NCBI GenBank assembly: GCA_905234355.1
Contig: CAJOHP010000077.1
Coordinates: 1-10,813, forward strand
Source: an uncultured Prevotella sp.
GTDB lineage: Bacteria; Bacteroidota; Bacteroidia; Bacteroidales; Bacteroidaceae
Length of the DNA: 10,813 bases
Direction of reading: 5' to 3'
Shown: positions 7,003 to 10,813 of the stretch, piece after piece
Numbering within the stretch: position 1 is the stretch's first letter
Layout: every line of letters begins with the position of its first letter
Program-made: the position numbers and the translations under genes
Notes under the pieces: model-generated
Told to the model about the DNA's origin: nothing
Seen by the model: the letters and a program-made list of their open reading frames with translations, nothing else
Databases searched by the model: none

Positions 7003-7604
7003 GGCTTGCTTGCAAGTTCTAGGAAGTTGCGGAGTATCTTTTCGCCCACGCTGCCACTCTTCTCCGGGTGGAACTGCGTGGCGTAGAAATTGTCTTTGTG
7101 CAGTGCTGCCGAGTAGGGCTGCACGTAGTCGGCCGTGGCGATGGTCTCGGCACACAGCGGCACGAAGTAGCTGTGCACGAAGTAGACGTAGGGCAGCTGC
7201 TGGTCCAGTCCTGCGAAGAGGCTGGTCTTCAGGTCGTGGAGGCTGTTCCACCCCATGCAGGGCACCTTGTCTTCATGCCGCTGGGGGCGGAAGCGTCTCA
7301 CATCGGCGTCGAAGATGCCCAGGCAGTCCACGTCGCCCTCTTCCGAGTGTCGGCAGAGCAGCTGCTGTCCCACACAGATGCCCAGAACGGGCTGGCGTAG
7401 TGTGCAGATGACCTGGTCCAGGCCGCGGGCCAGTAGATAGTCCATGGCGCCGCGGGCTTCGCCTTGTCCGGGAAACAGCACACAGTCGGCCGCTCGCAGC
7501 TGATGGGCGTCATCGGTCAGTACGGGCTCCACTCCCATGCGGCGAAGGGCGCTCACCACGGAGTAGATGTTGCCGGCATTGTATTTCACGATGGCTACAT
7601 TCAT
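6999..7604 (-). CDS. hisH: Imidazole glycerol phosphate synthase, glutaminase subunit
   Basis: HisH hydrolyses glutamine and passes ammonia to HisF. The 201 residues are a class I glutamine amidotransferase with the triad Cys77 (GICVGQQLL), His179 and Glu181 (TQFHPEKSG). KVPCMGWN at 113-120 and YFVHSYF at 141-147 are further HisH markers. The oxyanion-strand motif normally written PGVG reads PGQG at 45-48, and the position after GICVG is Gln instead of the usual Met; both are conservative in place but unusual as I remember the family. The ATG at 7602-7604 gives the family start MNVAIVKYNAGNI. Upstream on the coding strand AAGAAGAG precedes it. The stop overlaps hisA (ATGA), and purU ends 47 nt upstream. 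Confidence 0.96.
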   Translation of the reverse strand: MNVAIVKYNAGNIYSVVSALRRMGVEPVLTDDAHQLRAADCVLFPGQGEARGAMDYLLARGLDQVICTLRQPVLGICVGQQLLCRHSEEGDVDCLGIFDADVRRFRPQRHEDKVPCMGWNSLHDLKTSLFAGLDQQLPYVYFVHSYFVPLCAETIATADYVQPYSAALHKDNFYATQFHPEKSGSVGEKILRNFLELASKP

Positions 7605-7651
7605 AGTCTCTTCTTTTTTTGCTCGATGGTGTTGGGTTGCGGAATGAGTGG

Positions 7652-8515
7652 TCAGCTGAAGATGATGGTCTTGTTCTTGAACGTGAGAATCTTCCGCTCT
7701 ATGTGCTTCGAAACGGCGCGCGAGAGCACTATCTTCTCCAGGTCCTTCCCCTTGAGCACCAGGCTTTCGGGCGTGTCTTTGTGTGTGATGCGTGCCACGT
7801 CCTGCTCGATGATGGGGCCTGCGTCGAGCTCGGCCGTGACGTAGTGGCTCGTCGCCCCGATAATCTTCACTCCGCGCTCCCATGCCTGGTGGTAGGGCTT
7901 GGCGCCCACAAAGGCGGGGAGGAACGAGTGGTGTATGTTGATGATGTGATGCGGGTAGGCCGCTATCATCTCGTCGCTGATGATCTGCATGTAGCGGGCC
8001 AGGACGATGAAGGAGATGTCTTCCTTTTCGAGCAGCTCCATTTCAGCACGCTCCACTTCAGCCTTGTTGGCGTGGTCCTTGCTGATGCTCCACACGTAGT
8101 AGGGTATGCCGAATTGGTCGGCCACATAGCGCAGGTCTTCGTGGTTGGACACGATGCAAGGGATGTCGCATGCAAACTCGCCCGCCTTCCATCTAGCCAG
8201 CAGGTCGTACAGACAGTGGCTCATCTTGCTCACGAAGATGGCCATGCGAGGCCGCTTGTCGCTGTAGTAGAGCGAGAACTTCATCTTGTAGCGCTGGGCA
8301 TAGAGTGTGGTGATGTAGTCGTAGATTTTGTCGCGGGGAATAAGGAATCCGTCGAGCTCCCACTCTATGCGCATGAAGAACATGCCGTCCTGACGGTCGA
8401 CATACTGGTCGAGGTAGACGATGTTACCCTGATTGTCGGTGATGAATTTTGTCACTTCCGATATGATGCCCTGCTGGTCGGGACAGTGCAGTAGCAGAAT
8501 TGCTGTTGGTTTCAT
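7652..8515 (-). CDS. purU: Formyltetrahydrofolate deformylase
   Basis: PurU hydrolyses 10-formyl-THF to THF and formate, balancing one-carbon pools and supplying formate for PurT in species that have it. The 287 residues match the usual length of about 280. An N-terminal ACT domain (about 4-85) opens with LLLHCPDQQGIISEVTKFI. The C-terminal formyltransferase-like domain (about 90-285) has FIVLARYMQI at 169-178 and INIHHSFLPAFVGAKPY at 192-208. The catalytic residues are Asn193, His195 and Asp231 (ELDAGPII). The hydrolase-type HHSFLPAF and the ACT domain distinguish it from PurN. The ATG at 8513-8515 gives the start MKPTAILLLHCPD; the frame extends to 8632 only through the promoter. It is the first gene of the operon, with a leader of about 80 nt, followed by hisH after 47 nt. 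Confidence 0.95.
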   Translation of the reverse strand: MKPTAILLLHCPDQQGIISEVTKFITDNQGNIVYLDQYVDRQDGMFFMRIEWELDGFLIPRDKIYDYITTLYAQRYKMKFSLYYSDKRPRMAIFVSKMSHCLYDLLARWKAGEFACDIPCIVSNHEDLRYVADQFGIPYYVWSISKDHANKAEVERAEMELLEKEDISFIVLARYMQIISDEMIAAYPHHIINIHHSFLPAFVGAKPYHQAWERGVKIIGATSHYVTAELDAGPIIEQDVARITHKDTPESLVLKGKDLEKIVLSRAVSKHIERKILTFKNKTIIFS

Positions 8516-8601
8516 TCTCTTGTCTGATGGTCTTGTTTTCAAGATGCAAAGGCACGGTCTTTCGGATGAAGAACAGACCGCTGCTGCCCCCTTATCGGTT
8601 G

Positions 8602-8632
8602 CAAAATTAAGAAAAAACCTGCATGTGACCAA
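8602..8632 (-). promoter_or_regulatory. Bacteroidota-type sigma-ABfr promoter for the purU-his-lys operon
   Basis: On the minus strand a TTTG-containing -33 element (TTG at 8632-8630) is followed after 20 nt by TAATTTTG at 8609-8602, which matches the Bacteroidota -7 consensus TAnnTTTG exactly. The spacing is inside the known 17-23 range. Transcription should start near 8594-8597, leaving a purU leader of about 80 nt. No other exact TAnnTTTG in this orientation was found by eye elsewhere in the window, and the 8516-8712 gap is the longest without a gene. No leader peptide rich in histidine codons and no riboswitch fold was recognised in the leader. Confidence 0.72.
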
Positions 8633-8669
8633 ATGTTTTTAGATAATATTTGCTCCAGGCATACGTTGA

Positions 8670-8698
8670 CGGGAGCTTATAGCCTTCCCCAGCTCCCG
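8670..8698 (-). terminator. Hairpin after msrA, possible terminator
   Basis: A perfect 8-bp inverted repeat CGGGAGCT / AGCTCCCG (8670-8677 and 8691-8698) encloses a 13-nt loop. It begins 14 nt after the msrA stop and lies upstream of the purU promoter, the right place to end the tex-msrA unit. No U-rich tract follows on the minus strand, so it is not a classical intrinsic terminator; it could instead protect the 3' end or be incidental. Confidence 0.4.
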
Positions 8699-8712
8699 AA
8701 AGCTGAGCACGT

Positions 8713-9243
8713 TTAGTGCTTCTTGTGGCTGGCCTGCCGGGCAAATTCGAAGAGCTCCAGGGGCAGATGGCAGTAGCCGTCGGGATTCTTTTCAAGGTAG
8801 TCCTGATGGTATTGCTCGGCCGTGTAGAAACGCTCCAGCGGCTGCCGCTCCACCATCAGTGGCTTGTCATGGTGCTGCTGCTCTTCATCGTACACGCTGT
8901 TGATGACAGGCAGATCGGTGTCGTCGGTGTAGTAGATGCCTGTGCGATAGCGTGTACCCTCGTCGTGGCCCTGCTTGTTCAGGCTCGTGGGATCTATGGC
9001 CTTGAAGAACATGCGCAATAGGAAGTCAAGGCTGACCACATCGGGCGCGTATCTCACATGCACGGTCTCGGCATATCCCGTTTCGTCGGTATATACCTCT
9101 TTATACGTCGGGTTCTCCGTGTGGCCGTTGGCAAAGCCCACTTCCGTCGAAACGACGCCTTCTATCTGCTTGAAGTAATGTTGTGCCCCCCAGAAGCATC
9201 CTCCTGCGAGGTAAATGTCTTTTGTTGTCATCGCTGCTTTCAT
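8713..9243 (-). CDS. msrA: Peptide-methionine (S)-S-oxide reductase
   Basis: MsrA reduces the S epimer of methionine sulfoxide in oxidised proteins. The 176 residues are a complete MsrA domain: LAGGCFWGAQHYF at 12-24 with nucleophilic Cys16, EVGFANGHTENPTYKEV at 34-50, GYAETVHV at 56-63, YRTGIYY at 99-105 and YHQDYLEKNP at 145-154. Cys158 (DGYCHLP) may act as a resolving cysteine. No MsrB domain is fused and no signal peptide is present, so it should be cytosolic. The ATG at 9241-9243 is used; a second one at codon 5 (MTTKDIYLAGG) is as likely. It lies 9 nt after tex on the same strand, suggesting co-transcription, and ends before a hairpin. Confidence 0.95.
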   Translation of the reverse strand: MKAAMTTKDIYLAGGCFWGAQHYFKQIEGVVSTEVGFANGHTENPTYKEVYTDETGYAETVHVRYAPDVVSLDFLLRMFFKAIDPTSLNKQGHDEGTRYRTGIYYTDDTDLPVINSVYDEEQQHHDKPLMVERQPLERFYTAEQYHQDYLEKNPDGYCHLPLELFEFARQASHKKH

Positions 9244-9252
9244 AAACTGTGT

Positions 9253-10813
9253 TTACAGCCGCATGGTGAGCGAGATGCGGTTGCGGCGCCGGTCGATGTC
9301 GAGTACTCGGACCGTGACGTGCTGGTGTAGCTTGACCACTTCGTTGGGGTCCTTCACGTATTTGTCGGCCAGCTGCGAGATGTGCACGAGGCCGTCTTGA
9401 TGTACGCCGATGTCGACGAATGCACCGAAGTTGGTGATGTTGGTCACGATGCCGGGCAGCTCCATGCCCTCCTCCAGGTCGTCGACGGTCTCTATGCCTT
9501 TGGCAAACTCAAACGTCTCTATCTGCTGTCGCGGGTCTCGTCCGGGCTTCTCCAGCTCCTTCATGATGTCGGTGAGGGTGGGCAGTCCGGTGTCGGCTGT
9601 CACATACCTCTTTATATCTATGCGCGCGCGTAGCTCCTTCTGATCTATCAGGTCGGCCACGGAGCATCCTTGCTCGTGTGCCATCTGCTCCACGACGTGG
9701 TAGCTCTCGGGGTGCACGGCACTGTTGTCGAGTGGGTTTTTAGCTCCAGGTATGCGCAGGAATCCGGCGCACTGCTCGAAAGCAGCTGGTCCGAGACGCG
9801 GCACCTTCTTCAGTTGGGCACGCGAGGTGAAGGCTCCATGCTCGCGACGGTAGTCTACGATGTTCTTGGCCAGTGACGGTCCCAGTCCGCTCACGTATTG
9901 CAGCAGGTGGCTCGACGCTGTGTTGAGGTTGACGCCTACTGCGTTGACACAGCGCTCTACCGTCTGGTCGAGCTGTCTCTTGAGCTTTGTCTGGTCCACG
10001 TCGTGCTGATACTGTCCCACGCCGATGCTCTTGGGGTCTATCTTCACCAGCTCGGCCAGGGGGTCCATCAGGCGGCGTCCTATGCTCACGGCGCCGCGCA
10101 CGGTGACGTCTTCGTCAGGAAACTCGTCACGTGCCACCTTGGATGCCGAATAGACCGATGCACCGTCTTCGCTGACGACGAAAAGACTCACCGTTGTCTG
10201 TGGCGACTCGTCTTTGGCATCGGTGCTGTGCAAGGGCGTGCCGCTGAGCACGTCTTCCACGAAGGCTCGTGTCTCGCGGCTGGCGGTGCCGTTGCCTATG
10301 GCGATGGCTTCGATGTGATATTGCCTGAGCATCTGCTCGACGTGTGCAGTGGCCTGCATGCGCCGGTTGACGGGCGGGTGGGGGAAGATGGCCTCGTGGT
10401 GCAGCAGATTGCCTTGTGCATCGAGGCAGACGACCTTGCATCCAGTACGGAACCCGGGGTCGATGGCCATGACGCGCTTCTGCCCCAGAGGAGCGGCGAG
10501 GAGTAGCTGTCTCAGGTTTTCGGCAAAGACGCGTATGGCCTCGTCGTCGGCCTGCTCCTTGCTGCTGTTGCTGAACTCGGTCTCTATCTGCGGCTTGAGC
10601 AAGCGCTTGTAGCCGTCGTCTATGGCCTCGCTGACCAGCCTGGTGGTCTCGCGGCTGGTGGACTGCTGTAGACCGCGGGCTTGCTGCCGGCAGAAGGCGC
10701 GTCGGATGCGCTCCATGCAGTCGTCGTCGTCGGCACTGATGCTGATGCGCAGTATGCCTTCGTCCTCACCCCGCCGCATGGCTAGGAGGCGGTGGGAGGA
10801 GCAGCGTCGCAGT
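9253..10813 (-). CDS. tex: Tex family transcription accessory protein, 5' part outside window
   Basis: Tex is a cytosolic nucleic-acid-binding protein linked to transcription and RNA metabolism. The frame is open to the window edge; 11 codons precede the ATG at 10779, and the junction reads SHRLLAMRRGEDEG, a typical Tex segment, so that ATG is internal. About 519 residues are present; Tex is usually 700-780, so some 200-250 N-terminal residues are missing. Counting from the 10779 ATG: an RNase H-like YqgF domain starts near 101 with VMAIDPGFRTG; helix-hairpin-helix segments with GVNLNTASSHLL and YVSGLGPSLAKNIV lie near 285-350; a C-terminal S1 RNA-binding domain spans about 430-505 (GIVTNITNFGAFVDIGV ... 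GLVHISQL). It ends at TAA 9253-9255, 9 nt before msrA. Confidence 0.94.
   Translation of the reverse strand, partial: LRRCSSHRLLAMRRGEDEGILRISISADDDDCMERIRRAFCRQQARGLQQSTSRETTRLVSEAIDDGYKRLLKPQIETEFSNSSKEQADDEAIRVFAENLRQLLLAAPLGQKRVMAIDPGFRTGCKVVCLDAQGNLLHHEAIFPHPPVNRRMQATAHVEQMLRQYHIEAIAIGNGTASRETRAFVEDVLSGTPLHSTDAKDESPQTTVSLFVVSEDGASVYSASKVARDEFPDEDVTVRGAVSIGRRLMDPLAELVKIDPKSIGVGQYQHDVDQTKLKRQLDQTVERCVNAVGVNLNTASSHLLQYVSGLGPSLAKNIVDYRREHGAFTSRAQLKKVPRLGPAAFEQCAGFLRIPGAKNPLDNSAVHPESYHVVEQMAHEQGCSVADLIDQKELRARIDIKRYVTADTGLPTLTDIMKELEKPGRDPRQQIETFEFAKGIETVDDLEEGMELPGIVTNITNFGAFVDIGVHQDGLVHISQLADKYVKDPNEVVKLHQHVTVRVLDIDRRRNRISLTMRL

Noticed and set aside
5435..7015. A 526-residue frame that could suggest a fusion of hisF with upstream sequence
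   Set aside because: The part before MGLAKRIIPC is low-complexity Arg-rich sequence antisense in meaning to and overlapping hisA in another frame; the same applies to extended frames of hisIE (to 5840), hisH (to 7883) and lysA (to 2718).
8516..8597. Histidine-type attenuator or riboswitch in the purU leader
   Set aside because: No short ORF with a run of His codons, no terminator/antiterminator pair and no known riboswitch core could be seen.
3224..10506. Long open frames on the plus strand, such as 3224-3868, 4315-4923, 6259-7086, 7619-8494 and 9898-10506
   Set aside because: They lie exactly antisense to lysC, ftsE, hisA, purU and tex, resemble no family, and are expected from G+C-rich codon use on the other strand.
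1..10813. Search for mobile elements, CRISPR, defence or toxin-antitoxin genes, tRNAs or other exotic systems
   Set aside because: All of the window is accounted for by housekeeping genes with short gaps; no inverted-repeat ends, direct repeat arrays, tRNA cloverleaf or unusual composition was found.

Overview
This is chromosomal core-metabolism DNA from a Bacteroidota bacterium, most likely order Bacteroidales and plausibly the Prevotella group. The case rests on four points. A Bacteroidota-type promoter (TTTG / TAATTTTG) sits upstream of purU. Canonical Shine-Dalgarno sites are mostly lacking. The protein sequences have a Bacteroidales look (LysA, HisF, a GT2 followed by a small GT4-like protein). 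As I recall, the order his - ftsE - lysC - lysA is also found in Bacteroides relatives. The DNA is G+C-rich (by eye in the high 50s percent), which creates many long shadow ORFs on the opposite strand. Genus and species cannot be fixed from this window.

Every gene I can support lies on the minus strand, so transcription runs from high to low coordinates. There are two transcription units. Unit 1 (10813 to 8713) is the C-terminal two thirds of the transcription accessory protein Tex, cut by the window edge, followed 9 nt later by msrA. A hairpin at 8670-8698 may end this unit. Unit 2 starts at a promoter at 8602-8632 and runs to the left edge: purU, hisH, hisA, hisF, hisIE, ftsE, lysC, lysA, a broken family 2 glycosyltransferase gene and the start of a small GT4-like gene. 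Gaps are 0-62 nt, and three junctions are 4-base ATGA start/stop overlaps (hisH/hisA, hisF/hisIE, lysA/GT2), so this looks like one long operon.

The his genes cover the middle of histidine synthesis, from phosphoribosyl-ATP (HisIE) through HisA to the HisH-HisF synthase. That synthase releases IGP and AICAR. AICAR re-enters purine synthesis through a 10-formyl-THF-dependent step, and PurU at the head of the operon hydrolyses 10-formyl-THF. LysC and LysA are the first and last steps of the aspartate-DAP-lysine route; FtsE is a division ATPase found here without FtsX.

I see no mobile element, CRISPR array, RNA gene, defence locus or clearly undescribed system. The most notable anomaly is the frameshifted glycosyltransferase at 459-1471, whose two pieces meet in an ATGA overlap. 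No gene-free stretch exceeds 300 bases; the longest is 8516-8712, described under the promoter and hairpin.
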